This document shows, piece after piece, positions 1-10,707 of a DNA stretch of 64,000 nt (positions are counted from its first letter, which is position 1; each line of letters begins with the position of its first letter). Source of the stretch: Drosophila miranda (Eukaryota > Arthropoda > Insecta > Diptera > Drosophilidae); contig NW_022881603.1 of the NCBI RefSeq assembly GCF_003369915.1, forward strand, positions 38,920,624 through 38,984,623, written 5' to 3'. The position numbers were made by a program, and so were the translations under genes. Under the pieces are notes generated by a model. The model was not told where the DNA came from, ran no database searches, and was given only the letters and a program-made list of their open reading frames with translations.

Positions 1-233
1 CAAAACCCAAATCCCATATCCCATTTTCAAGGCCAAAGCCAAGCCTGGCAAGCAAACAAGCATACTATATTTTTTTTTCGGCAAATATCGAAAACTTGCA
101 TATGCATAATTTGACAATAATCCCAGAGCAAAGGAAAACAATGAGCACTATGCCCTACGCCATCCTTATTGGCTATTGCGATTCCTTAAACTAAATAAAT
201 TAAAACTAAATGGAAATATAATAAAAATAAAAA
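1..233. other. Intergenic, nothing recognised
   Basis: A/T-rich sequence before the first DINE-1. I see no exon, RNA gene or repeat end in it. Confidence 0.6.
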
Positions 234-1334
234 CGAGGGGGAACGTTGGGAGTTGCTGCGGAGACCGCAACTCTACATTTATACCCGATACTTAGTCAGT
301 ATGGCTCTCCTCCGGCAGACGCCGCTAATATTAAACGACACGACAAAGAGTGCGTGCGAGAGAGACAGATATCAGTCTGAGCGTGACTTCGGGCGCTGCG
401 TAGCCACTGCAAATTGATTTCTTGCTTTTGGCTACAAAAATGATCCGATCTGATCCAGATTCAGCAATCTAATAGATATGGTCATTATCTATGATTTTGC
501 GTTTTTAGTTTTCTCGAATGTGCAATATTGTGGATGCAACAGATTTTCGTCCTTTGTGGTGGCGGAAGGGGGGGGGGCGAAATTCTGAGATATACGTTTT
601 ATAGTGAGATCTAACAGAAGTGCGGATACCAAATTTGGTTACTCTAGCCTTAATAGTCTCTGAGATTTGTGGATGCCCCAGATTTTCGTCCTTTGCGGGG
701 GCGGAAGGGGGTGTGGCGAAATTTGGACACGAAACGGTCAAGGTCCGATATCACAGGAGTGTGGATACCAAATTTGGTTGCTATGGCTCTTATAGGTTCT
801 GAGATCCTTGAACTCATATTTTGCAATTGGCAAAACAGACCTATGTGTTAGAGAGAGACAGAGCGAGAAAGAATGAAATTGTTTTCTTGATTCTGGCTAT
901 AATAATTATACGATCTAGTTGAGATTTTACACTCTAGAACATATAGTTATCCTCTACGATTCTGCGTTTTTGGTTTTATCTTATCTTTGAAAATGTGGAT
1001 GCCACAGATTTTCGTCCTTTGTGGGGGCGGAAGGGGGCGGGGCGAAGTTTTGAAATATTTTTGTAGCAGTGACATATCACAGAAGTCTGGATCCAAAACA
1101 TCGTTGGTCTAGCTCTTATAGTCTTTGAGCACAAGGCACTGAAGGGGACGGACAAGCGGACGGACGGACAGACGGACAGACAGACATGGCTCAATCGACT
1201 CGGCTATTGATGCTGATCAAGAATATATATACTTTATGGGGTCGGAAACGATTCCTTCTGGACGTTACACACATCCACTTTTACCACAAATCTAATATAC
1301 CCCAATACTCATTTTAAGTATCGGGTATAAAAAT
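234..1334 (-). mobile_element. DINE-1/INE-1 (Helitron-like) copy 1
   Basis: Non-autonomous element of the DINE-1 type, called ISY in older D. miranda work. The left end is a G-rich run followed by a hairpin built from gagttgc and gcaactc, then tatacccgatact. The right end is agtatcgggtataaaaa, so the two subterminal sequences form an inverted repeat. Internal blocks include repeated 'ttcgtcctttg' and 'ccaaatttggtt' stretches, a ggacggacggac-type minisatellite near 1146-1185, and the block around 1230-1310 that resembles D. melanogaster INE-1. In Helitron-like elements the hairpin marks the 3' end, so I read it as minus strand. It has no coding capacity. Family knowledge: these spread by rolling-circle-like replication using helicase from Helentrons. 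The class is well supported; the orientation less so. Confidence 0.85.
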
Positions 1335-3197
1335 CAAATATTGTTTCGAGATCACTTTGGAAAGAAATGCGTCTGCAAAATGATACCCATAATCATTTTT
1401 AATTATTTGTAAGATTGGAAATAAAGATGAGTATAGCAAAGGAATCTATTTATATATTCACAAGATTATTCCCCATATCCAACACTACTTTCCTGCAGAT
1501 TCGACCAATGACCATTATTAACAAGAAATTTTGTAATTTTCTATTAAAGCTTTCCTTTAAATTTAATAAAAGTCCAGCTGCTAAGGCAGACGGGTAACCC
1601 GATAAACTTGGCCATATCGTATAAGGGGCATGTGGCATGCGGCATATGGGGCAGTGAAGCGGCAGTAAGAATAATTCAAGGTTTCAGTCGAAAGTTTAAG
1701 ATGCACTCGGCCCATTCATAAGCAGGCCTTGCGTTATGTGGAAACTTTGACAAACCGATAAACCAGATTACTGTAGAGCACCCTGGCACAGTTTCAGAAC
1801 TTGTACACAGACAGAGATAGATATGGATATATAGAGACAGAAGAAAAGAAAGAGACAGCCAGACACTGTCTACAGAGAGATGGAGAAAGAGGAATGTAGA
1901 CTTCTTCCATGGTCTCGTTCTTTGCCATGGCCATATTGCAGGCAATTTCATGGAGTGAGAGAGTGGAAATATAATAATACAAAAAAAATAAGAGGAAAAA
2001 CAACGAATAAGCATACAAATCAGAAAGAGAAGAAGCCGCCACAAATTCGAATGAAAAACTTTCTAATGAGTCGGCATTACAATTTCAAATTTGTTGCTCA
2101 AATTATTATGAAACTTTCTGTGTGTGCCGAACAACTTGCTCGAACTTGTGTACGAGCCTCGAGTTGGCATACAAATGCCACAATAATATCACATACCCTT
2201 GCAGAGGGTATTACAATATTTACAGCCCAGCGGTTGACCGCATAATGAATGATGGAGAAGTGGAGAAGGAGGAAGAAGGAAGAACGAGGAGACTTTAACA
2301 AAGTTGTCAACTGTTGAACGCACTCAATTCAAACAATGGATTTAAAGGAGTTCTGTCCTATTTCAGTCCAATAACTAAATGAAATAAATAATACAAAATT
2401 TATTGGGGCTGATCCTTGATTTAATAAATGCTCCTCTGCTTTTCCACAAACCAATTAATCTCCTGTAAAGTTCATATTTTCGGTTTCTGCGTTGAATATC
2501 CCCCACCTCGTCAATGTTGATTTGATTGGCAAAATATAACTTGGCTTATGTCCCTTGGACTTGCCTTTGGAGTCCCTCTGCTCTACTCTCATTCTGATCG
2601 ACTTCATTCAAAGATAGGTCCTTCTTCAGCTTCTCTAGTTATAGTTAATTAAAGTTAGACCAGAGCCCAGGAGGAATAACAGTGAGAGCCTGACCCTGTA
2701 TGCTAAGGAAGGAAACAGCACAGGAATCCTCAGAGTCAGAGGCTTGATGCATGAGTTCCGTGATCTAATTTTCGGCCAGACTTGGTCGCGTATATTTCCT
2801 ATTAAAATTGCAATTCTCTACAACGAAGAGCGAAACATTTTTTCCTATCCAAAAGTGTGACTACATATGTACATACTCGTATGTCCATATGTATCTCTTC
2901 TTGTGTCTATTTACAAACGAGATTAAAAGAATTGATAGCCAGAAATAGAGATGCTCTGACGTTTAATAATGTATAATTTGCATATTTATATTATATTATT
3001 TCATATTTTTGCATAATTTATTGCAATTTATTGTCGATGGTTTTTGTGGGCGACAACGACAACTTGCGGCTGTGCCGAATGCAGCGACCCAAAATGCAAA
3101 CAAAATTCAAGAGACAGGAGAATCTAATCTTTAAGTCTAATGCTAAACGAAAACATAGGATGTCTCTAGATAACCAAACGAGAGAAGAGCCGGTAGC
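1335..3197. other. Intergenic, nothing recognised
   Basis: About 1.9 kb between the DINE-1 and the Tc1 element. It holds only short open frames without family resemblance. A small palindromic stretch near 2197-2213 (acccttgcagagggt) looks like the end of a short repeat, but I cannot define an element. No exon or RNA gene seen. Confidence 0.5.
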
Positions 3198-3199
3198 TA

Positions 3200-3263
3200 C
3201 AGTGACGAACTAAATTTTTGGCACAGTAAGCTTTTTAAACTTTCTGGCCACCGTGTGACCCTT
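3200..3263 (+). repeat. Tc1-like left terminal inverted repeat
   Basis: This 64-bp arm is identical in reverse complement to 4287-4350. It directly follows the TA target duplication at 3198-3199. Confidence 0.92.
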
Positions 3264-3464
3264 GGAATGAAAATAAATCGTAAAAAGTATATTGAACAAA
3301 GAGATTAAAGTATTTATTATACATAAACAAAAAACTTATTTCAAAAACTTAAACATAGTAATAGTACAAATTAAAAAACTAAAAAATAAGGTATATTTCG
3401 ATGAACAAAATTATTGGCACACCCCAAGAAAAACTTAAAAATAAGATACATATGTAAAAATTTT

Positions 3465-4286
3465 TTAATATTTGGTGTTTAATCCCTTAGCCTTAATGAC
3501 GGCCGATAAGCGAGCTGATTTTTTAGTAGTTTCCTCCCCTATATTTTGCCATTCTTCCATTAAGGCTTGTTTTAGGTCGGCTTTTGTCCTTATAGCCCGC
3601 TTTCTAATGCGCCTATCCAATTCCTCCCACAAATGTTCAATTGGATTGAGGTCCGGGGACTGTGGTGGGTGTGGCAGAACATGGGCGGTATTGTAAGTAA
3701 GCCACATTTTGACTATATGGGCCGAATGCTTGGGGTCGTTGTCTTGCTGAAATGTGAAGGAATTTGGTAAATTTAGATTTTCGACACTTTTTTTTAGGTT
3801 ATCCTTCAAAATATTCAGATAGATATTTTTGTCAATTATGCCGTCTATAAATACCAATTCACCCACACCAGCAACAGACATGCAACCCCACACCATGACA
3901 CTTCCACCACCATGCTTAACAGTTGGAGTTATGTTTTGATTGTCGAACTCGGTATTTGGCTTTCTCCACACTGTTTGGAATCCATCCGATCTGAAAATAT
4001 TGAATTTACTTTCATCGGAAAATAGCACCTGTTGCCAGAAATCTTTGGGCTTAGTTATAAACTCCTTGGCGTAGTTCAGACGTTTTTTTTTATTAGTCTC
4101 CGAGATAAAAGGTTTTCGTCGAGCCACACGCGCATGGTAGTTGGCCTCGTGTAGTACTCGGCGTACCGTAATCGGGTGAACATCCGAACATGCAAGTGCA
4201 GGATTATTTTCCTCTGCGCTACGGTGGTTTCCAGCGATACTATGATCTGGTTGGCTAAATTTATTTTTACCATATATCGTTATCGA
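3465..4286 (-). pseudogene. Tc1 family transposase, N-terminally truncated
   Basis: DDE transposase of the Tc1 family, which cuts and pastes the element at TA sites in the nucleus. The catalytic half is open and complete. It has a first aspartate in LFSDESKFN, a second in QQDNDPKHSAH, and the glutamate in SPDLNPIEHLW, spaced as in the D,D34E pattern. GGGSVMVWGC, typical of the family, lies between the first two. Upstream, only part of the second helix-turn-helix region (VHPITVRRVL) remains. The usual protein is about 340 residues; here some 270 are recognisable and no natural start codon exists. It therefore cannot make a normal DNA-binding transposase. Confidence 0.85.
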
Positions 4287-4350
4287 AAGGGTCACACGGT
4301 GGCCAGAAAGTTTAAAAAGCTTACTGTGCCAAAAATTTAGTTCGTCACTG
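4287..4350 (-). repeat. Tc1-like right terminal inverted repeat
   Basis: Mate of 3200-3263, with TA at 4351-4352 outside it. The open frame that contains the transposase runs into this repeat, so residues translated from here are not transposase. Confidence 0.92.
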
Positions 4351-4368
4351 TATGTGATATGTACATAT

Positions 4369-5127
4369 ATGATCAAAGACTATACAATACCAAGATGTCG
4401 CATGAGCGACCAAAAAGCTGCTCTATGGCGGGTCCGAACATTAGGACCCAAAAGGCACGAGGGAGCGCGCGGGGTTTCAATTCCCTTTTCGCCTGTACTT
4501 CGTCTCTACCGCGACCCCGCTGCCCAGCGGATCGCCGATGTCTTTGGAGCGGCACAGTGGGACCTTTGGCCGTCTCAGCTTGCTAAATTAGTTAGTTAGT
4601 CAATAAATATTTGCACACTGAAAAAATATTAAACTTTGAGTGCTTATATCTCCTAAACTAAAACTATCTTGAAAATTCGATTGGAAAATTCTCTATTAGA
4701 TGCGTACATTAAATTTATCTAAAGCACTCATACAATTTTTTGACTATTTCGGCTGAGTGCCCACTGTGCCGCGCCAAAGACATCAGCGACCACGCTGCCC
4801 TACGGTTTCGGCACGCAGCCACTAACATGCTTTCAGTGCGCTTGTGTGTGAAGCTAAAAGCCGTATATGCTGCGGGCGAAACCGGTTTATGGCCGTGCCG
4901 ACCTAGGACATACACACATATACACAACTACAAGCATTTTTCTGGGTTGGCTCGAGCTCGTGCTGACCGAGGCATTGACGAAGCCGAGTAGCACTTCGGA
5001 GGCGAAGGTAGCGTAAAAGAGAATTGAAGTACTAGCCCCGCGCGCCCGTACCATGAAGCGTCAAACGAAAATTGAAAAAGCATTTGTTCCTCATGCGATA
5101 TCTTGGTATTGTATAGTCTTTGATATG
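4369..5127. mobile_element. Fold-back/long-inverted-repeat element, unclassified
   Basis: The left end (from 4369, atgatcaaagactatacaat) returns in reverse complement at the right end (about 5090-5127), with a few mismatches. Homology between arms continues inward, for example the gcgcgcgggg stretches and the block gatgtctttgg...cggcacagtggg near 4538-4561. That block returns inverted near 4759-4786 as cccactgtgccgcgccaaagacatc. The spacer at 4562-4757 is A/T-rich and contains a further weak inverted pair (gagtgctt and aagcactc). No transposase is present. The arms are imperfect, so the element is not fresh. It resembles fold-back type elements or a large MITE. I could not name the family or find a clear target duplication. 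Confidence 0.6.
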
Positions 5128-6880
5128 ATACAGTGAGCAGCACCATTATGTAACAAAAAAAGCATAAGCCTTAACTTGTAGTTCTGCATTATTTTTATTT
5201 AAATACACCTCAATGCATGCCATTGACCTATTGTATTGAAATTGGAATGGAAGTACACTTCAAAGAACTAATGTAAGTAGTATTTACTTATCTACAAAAA
5301 TAATCACCACTACTTAAATATCTATGATGGGGATGGCGAGTGAAGCCAGATATCTGAAACGAGCGCTGAAACGGAATAACATCCATATTCTATTACTTAT
5401 TGGTCTGTCGCCTTACATAAAAAGAACTTGGGATGAAGTTCTAGGCACAAAATCGTTCGCTCTCTTTCAACTTTCTCAAGGCGAGGATCCAGTTCAGCTT
5501 CAAGAAGGAAAAAGTGTATTTATAGGCAAAGTATATTGGTAATAAGGTAAGGATAGGTCCTCGACTATTATTATTTCCAATTAATTAGACCCTTCAGAAG
5601 TTTCCATTTCGAAAGAATCTTAATCATTTTTCGAGTGTATCGCCCAAAGAAAGAGCATGCTCCCCTTGTTTCAAAGCAAGCGGAATGGCCAGCAAGCTAT
5701 TCCCAGACAATTATGCTCTGATTGCACTCGTTTTAGCTGCCATCGAATGTCATTCCGATTCCGAGTCCGTATTGTATGTACATCGGACAATTGTGTCTCC
5801 GTAAAGACAGAGGTACCTTTGTTAATTGCAGTTGGAAGCGTCTTCTGGTCAATGAGCTGGTCGGCGGACGCACCAATGGCACTTGATGTGCATTCGACAT
5901 TAGTTCGTAAGCTGCAGAAAATGGCCAGCAAGTGGGGACAGCACGAAAGGCACTTGAGCTCTGTCCTCACGGAGACCTGAGAGCGGCGACCTCTTGTCCG
6001 GCCGGACGGACTAAATGGTGCAAAATGTCAACTTAAGGCGACGTCAGGCAGGAAAGGGATTATAAAAGGAATCACAGACGAATGCAATTACTATATATTT
6101 ACTCCTCGTATAGTATGTGTTGAGGGAGGGATATACGAGAATGTATATCAGGTGGACTGGGAAGCACTGCAGAAGGCATAACAAAAGAGCTGAAAATTAA
6201 AAAGAGACAAGCAATTAAAAGGGCTTACGACGAGGACAAGGAGCAGAAGCAGGAGGATGCGCATACGCCGTGTAAGCCAGTCGGGCAGTCGGTCAGACGC
6301 CAACGCCCAGCCACCCGGCCACCCAGACGGCATTTCGCCATTGAGTGTTACTTCCGGTTTCAAAGAGCCCCCGATGAGCAGCGCCCTGGCTTCTATGGAA
6401 AGAACAATTACACCGATTGCCTTGTAGCGACACGAACAGCAAACCAACAGTGAAGAAACTCCACAGGCCTAGGGGGCTGTTTCGCCCGATCCGATACCCG
6501 ACAGGAAAGGGCTTACCAGCTAATAAGAAATTGAAATACAGGAATATTCTACATACTTGGATTGGTATGTATGTATTTATGAATAGACCAGAGATGATGG
6601 ACCTAATCAGATACTGGGATTAATTGTGATTGATAATAATCAATGCAAAAATTTACTCATTTACTCTTATGCGGTAAAAATAAAATAATTAAATAATATT
6701 TCACACAGCTTCTTGTGCTTAGTTGAAAAAGGATACTTAGATCTATAGATATAATCTTAGCTTTGTTTGGTTGTAGGTTAGGTGAGGTTGTGTGCTTAGG
6801 TTTTGCTCCATAATTTACTTCAATTTTATTATTATTCTGCTGATCGGTACCAAAATTGTATAACCCTCGAACTGGACTAG
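5128..6880. other. Intergenic, nothing recognised
   Basis: About 1.75 kb without a supported gene. The longest open frame, near 5657-5980, has no family resemblance and codes in both directions, which speaks against a real gene. Confidence 0.5.
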
Positions 6881-6884
6881 CTAT

Positions 6885-7177
6885 TGTAGGCCGTCTAACC
6901 CGGGAATTGTAGTGACCAATATCGGTGCGTGAGTGAACTGTATAGGTATAAAAACACAAACCCGGTGATTTAATGTAACTCTTTTTTATTAGCTGCGCGT
7001 CCGTCTCTCACAATCGCCATTTACAAAGTGCACTCACTCTCTTCTCGATGTTTCTTATCCGATATCTCCCTATTGGTATTTCCCACCGAGTGTATCGATG
7101 GTGCGGTAAATACCAATGCGCGCTGTATGCTATTTTAAATACTAGTTGAATGCCTCACTAATTATTACCTTGCTACA
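6885..7177 (-). repeat. 3' LTR of the gypsy-like element
   Basis: Matches 14670-14962 over the whole 293 bp by eye. The outer CTAT target duplication is at 6881-6884. Confidence 0.95.
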
Positions 7178-7284
7178 ATTCGGCCATCCTGACCGGAGTG
7201 CTCCTGAACTCCTTACATTTAATTTAGTTTCTAGATAGGTTGATTTATTACAGTTGGGTGTGGTTTACTCTTAATATTCTAAGT

Positions 7285-8070
7285 TTACGTGTTACAATCA
7301 TTTTCTTCATTTTGATTCCCTGTGACATTTGCATTATTACCATTTTCAATCCACGGCTTCATATTTGCCACCGCCCAAACTCCTTTATACGGGATCCTTG
7401 ATTGTTGAAACCCCTCTACATCTTCTAGCAAATACCTATCATTTTTTAACACCTTTGATATCTTATAAGGTCCTTTGAACTTCGGGATAAGCTTTTTAGA
7501 CACCCCTGTATGAGTGTCGAAATTTCTCACCATAACTAGATCATTATCTACGTACACGTGTGGCTCCCTTCGCTTTGAATTTGTTGCTTGTTTGTTATAA
7601 GACTGTATTTTTTCCTGATGAGTGCCTGCTACTGCTCTAATCTTTTCTATATCCCTTGTTGCCCGCTGTTCGGTTAGTTCGTCTAGATGATCTTTTAGTA
7701 AATCTGAAACCTTTCCTTTTTGTACGACCCCAAACAACATTCTGCTCGGGTGTTCATTAATTGTTCTTTGAATTGTGTTGTTCATCGCGTGTTCTACTGT
7801 TTCCACTACCATATCCCAATGTAATCCTTTTTCCGGGTCAACAAGCTTTGCAATCATGGGTCCCAAACTTCTGTTCACCCTTTCTACCTGCCCGTTGGCC
7901 TGTGGCGACCCTGTTGCTATCTTTACGTGTTTAACATTGCTCTGTTCTAAGAATTCTTCAAACTCTTTTGACGTGAAACAGCTTCCTCTGTCTGACACAA
8001 TGCATCTGGGTCTACTGTAAGCTCGGAAATAATCTTTCATTGCAATTACTGCTTCCTTTGTGCTAGTGGT
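7285..8070 (-). pseudogene. gypsy-like pol, integrase C-terminal half
   Basis: Continuation of the pol frame beyond the nested LINE. It carries the second integrase aspartate (CIVSDRGSCFTS) and the glutamate in GSPQANGQVERVNRSL, followed by a C-terminal region with a GPYKISKVL motif near a chromodomain-like/GPY module. The frame is open to its stop at 7285, about 110 bp from the 3' LTR. No env follows. Translation from an internal methionine at 8040 would give only this catalytic fragment, so it has no likely function alone. Confidence 0.88.
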
Positions 8071-10707
8071 TTTATTTATTTATTTATTTATTTTTATTAA
8101 ATTAACAAATTATCTGTTAATAATGGTACTTAGTTACTAAAGGCAGAAAAAGATAAGTTAAAAGTTAGCTAAATTTAAATGATTATAAATATTGCATGCA
8201 ATTAGTTTAAGAGACAGTTCAGGGGATAGGGTTAGACAGAGGGAGTTATAATTATGGCATAAAACCCTAAAAGGTTCATGATCAGCATAATTAGACCTAC
8301 ATATGGGTAGACGGATAGGCCTAAAAGTACGGGTAGGTCTGGATGGAACGGCCAAGTCAATCTGACCCAAGAGAGTTTGGGAGTCAACAGTCCCAAGAAG
8401 GAGCTTGTGCACGAACATTACGCCATTGCATATTCTGCGATGGTGCAACGACGGCAGGTCAATAAGATTTAGCCTAGACCGGTAGGGTGGCAAGATTCTA
8501 CCCGAGTCCCAGTTAAAGTTCCGAAGGGCAAAAATTAAAAATTGCTTTTGCACGGATTCAATAACAGCCTGCTGCTCTTTATACTGCGGGCTCCACACAC
8601 AAGAACAATACTCCAATATAGGACGTACTAACGAGATGTACAATTGTTTCGTAACGTACGGGTCGTCAAACTCCTTGGACCAACGCTTGATGAACGCTAA
8701 AACACCCTTAGCTTTATTTACAGTTGCAGCTATATGGGTGTTGAAACACATCTTATGATCAAAAAGGACTCCGAGGTCATTTGAACTCGAAATTCGCTCA
8801 AGGACATGATTTCCTAGAACATATGAGACAAAATGAGGAGCGCGACGGTAAAATGTCATAAGTTTGCATTTGGAAAGGTTCAGAAAAAGAAGATTAGTTG
8901 AACACCACAATAGTAGTTCACTTAGATCAAGTTGAAGGCGTGTGTGCAAATACCAATCAGAGTAAGAAAGACAGATTTTGACATCATCAGCATACATTAG
9001 TGTAGTAGAGTATGTTATAACTTGAGGAAGGTCGTTCACAAATAAAATAAACAGAAGCGGGCCCAGATGACTTCCCTGTGGCACACCTGAAGTAACATTA
9101 ACAGTATTTGACAACACGTTAGAAAACAAAACACGTTGAGTACGGTTAGAGAGATAGGACAAAATCCAATCTAGAAGATTCGTTGGGAACCCTAATAAGG
9201 AGAGCTTTTGAATAAGCAGAGCATGGTTCACAGAATCGAATGCCTTGCTGAAGTCCGTAAAAACTACATCCGTCTGCAAACCAATTTGAAAACCACGGTG
9301 GATTAGGTTAGAAAACTCAAGAAGGTTAGTCGATGTTGAACGATGTCTGAAAAAACCGTGTTGCGACGGAGATATCAAGCTGCAACAAAGATGTTGCAGT
9401 TGCCGGGTGACCAGGAACTCAAGAAGCTTCGGGATGGCGGAAAGCTTTGCGATACCACGATAGTTTTCAATGTTTGATCTTGAACCTTTTTTGTGAAGCG
9501 GAATGATGTAGGACTCATTCCAAATTACTGGGAGACAAGACTGTTCCAAGGAGAGGTTGAAGAGAAAGGTCAAGGGCTTGCAAAGGGACTGGGCACAGTG
9601 TTTTAAGATGCAACTTGGTACCTTATCTGGACCCGCAGAAAACGATATGTCCATAGATGACAAACCTTCAAGAACAACGCTTTCCTCGAAAAAGGGCAGA
9701 AAAATACTGTTAGCTTGAGGTAGCTGGTACGGATACGGAGTGGATGCGTTGTAAATATGAGACGAGTACGTTGTTTGGAAAAAGTTAGCGAATAAATTTG
9801 CAATACCAACAGCAGAAGCTTCTGTTTTGTTCTGGTAATGAAGGGACGGAGGAAAAACGTTTGACTTGCGCTTAGAATTAACGAACGAATAGAATTTTTT
9901 AGGATCACTACGAAAATTACTACTACATTGTGAAAGGTAATGATTATAACACTGACTATTGACGGCAAGGAACAGAGAGCGAGCGGAGGAGTATAGAGCT
10001 AAGGCCAACGTGGAGCCCGACTTCTGGTACTTTTTATAGAGCCGGGATTTATTATTTTTTAAGTATGACAAATACTTGGAGAACCAGGGAGGCTTGGACG
10101 ATACAGGGACAGTGATATCTGGAACAAACGTATTAAGGGCGGAGTAAATAGAACTATAAAACGAGTTAACAGTTGCATCTATGTTCGGTAATGAATAAAG
10201 AAACGACCAATCAACACGCGAGAGATGTAGATCTAAATCAATAAAGTTTGTTTTGCGAAAACACTTTATGTGACAAGGAGCCATGGAACTGTCAGCACCT
10301 CCAGATTGTGTACACTCCAGTGATATCAACAAAGTTGGATGGTAAGGATCTTCAGGGAGAGATATTGGGCTTGCTCTAGATACAGTAGCAAGAGAACCAT
10401 CGTTAACAAAAACGAGGTCAAGAAGTCTGTCCCTAATGTTTTTAACGGCATTAATTTGGACAAGGGAAATATCCGTTAGCCCATTGATAAAGTCATTATG
10501 GCAATTGGGAAACAACAGGTTAGCGTCATTACAAGGCAGCCAAGAAAGAAATGGGAGGTTAAAGTCCCCCATGACAATAATTCGATCATTGCACCCTAAT
10601 GTAGAAACAACATTATTAATTGCTGAAAGGTGGTGTAAGTAAAGCTCAGCATCAGACCTGGGAGGAATGTAAGAGCAGGTTAAATAGAAAAATGCGGAGC
10701 CAACACG
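8071..10707 (-). mobile_element. CR1-clade LINE, family A, 5'-truncated copy
   Basis: This is nearly identical to 26832-29469: the coordinates stay in register over 2.6 kb and I saw only a couple of substitutions. The 3' end is a (TTTA)n run on the + strand, the short-repeat tail usual for CR1 elements. The 5' end at about 10707 is cut inside the endonuclease domain. I see no target duplication. Instead the 5' junction shows a short doubled stretch (gtcgtataaag twice, about 10708-10728). It sits inside the integrase of the LTR element and is therefore younger than that insertion. Confidence 0.92.
8158..10706 (-). pseudogene. CR1-A ORF2 fragment (partial endonuclease, reverse transcriptase)
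   Basis: Truncated ORF2. It keeps the end of the endonuclease (RIIVMGDFNLPFLSW) and the whole reverse transcriptase, with DFSKAFDSVNH, SGVPQGSHLGPLLF and MYADDVKICL. The frame is open to its natural stop at 8158. It lacks its own start because it is fused in frame to the gypsy integrase, so long open-frame callers report a false chimaera. As a 5'-truncated LINE it cannot be autonomous. Confidence 0.88.

Larger units (their letters stand above)
3200..4350 (-). mobile_element. Tc1-like DNA transposon, internally deleted
   Basis: The element is bounded by perfect 64-bp terminal inverted repeats at 3200-3263 and 4287-4350, starting CAGTGACGAAC. Both sides carry the TA dinucleotide (3198-3199 and 4351-4352) that Tc1/mariner elements duplicate on insertion. 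The total of 1,151 bp is shorter than the roughly 1.6 kb of a full Tc1-like element. The coding part meets the right repeat almost directly, so the piece carrying the 5' region and the DNA-binding domain is missing. The ends look intact and could in principle still be moved by a transposase supplied elsewhere. It sits 18 bp from the fold-back element on its right. Confidence 0.9.

Noticed and set aside
505..741. Small frames repeated in DINE-1 copies (also 59396-59632)
   Set aside because: They recur only because the non-coding DINE-1 is repeated.
2195..2215. Short palindrome acccttgcagagggt
   Set aside because: Resembles a small repeat end, but no second end or element body could be found.
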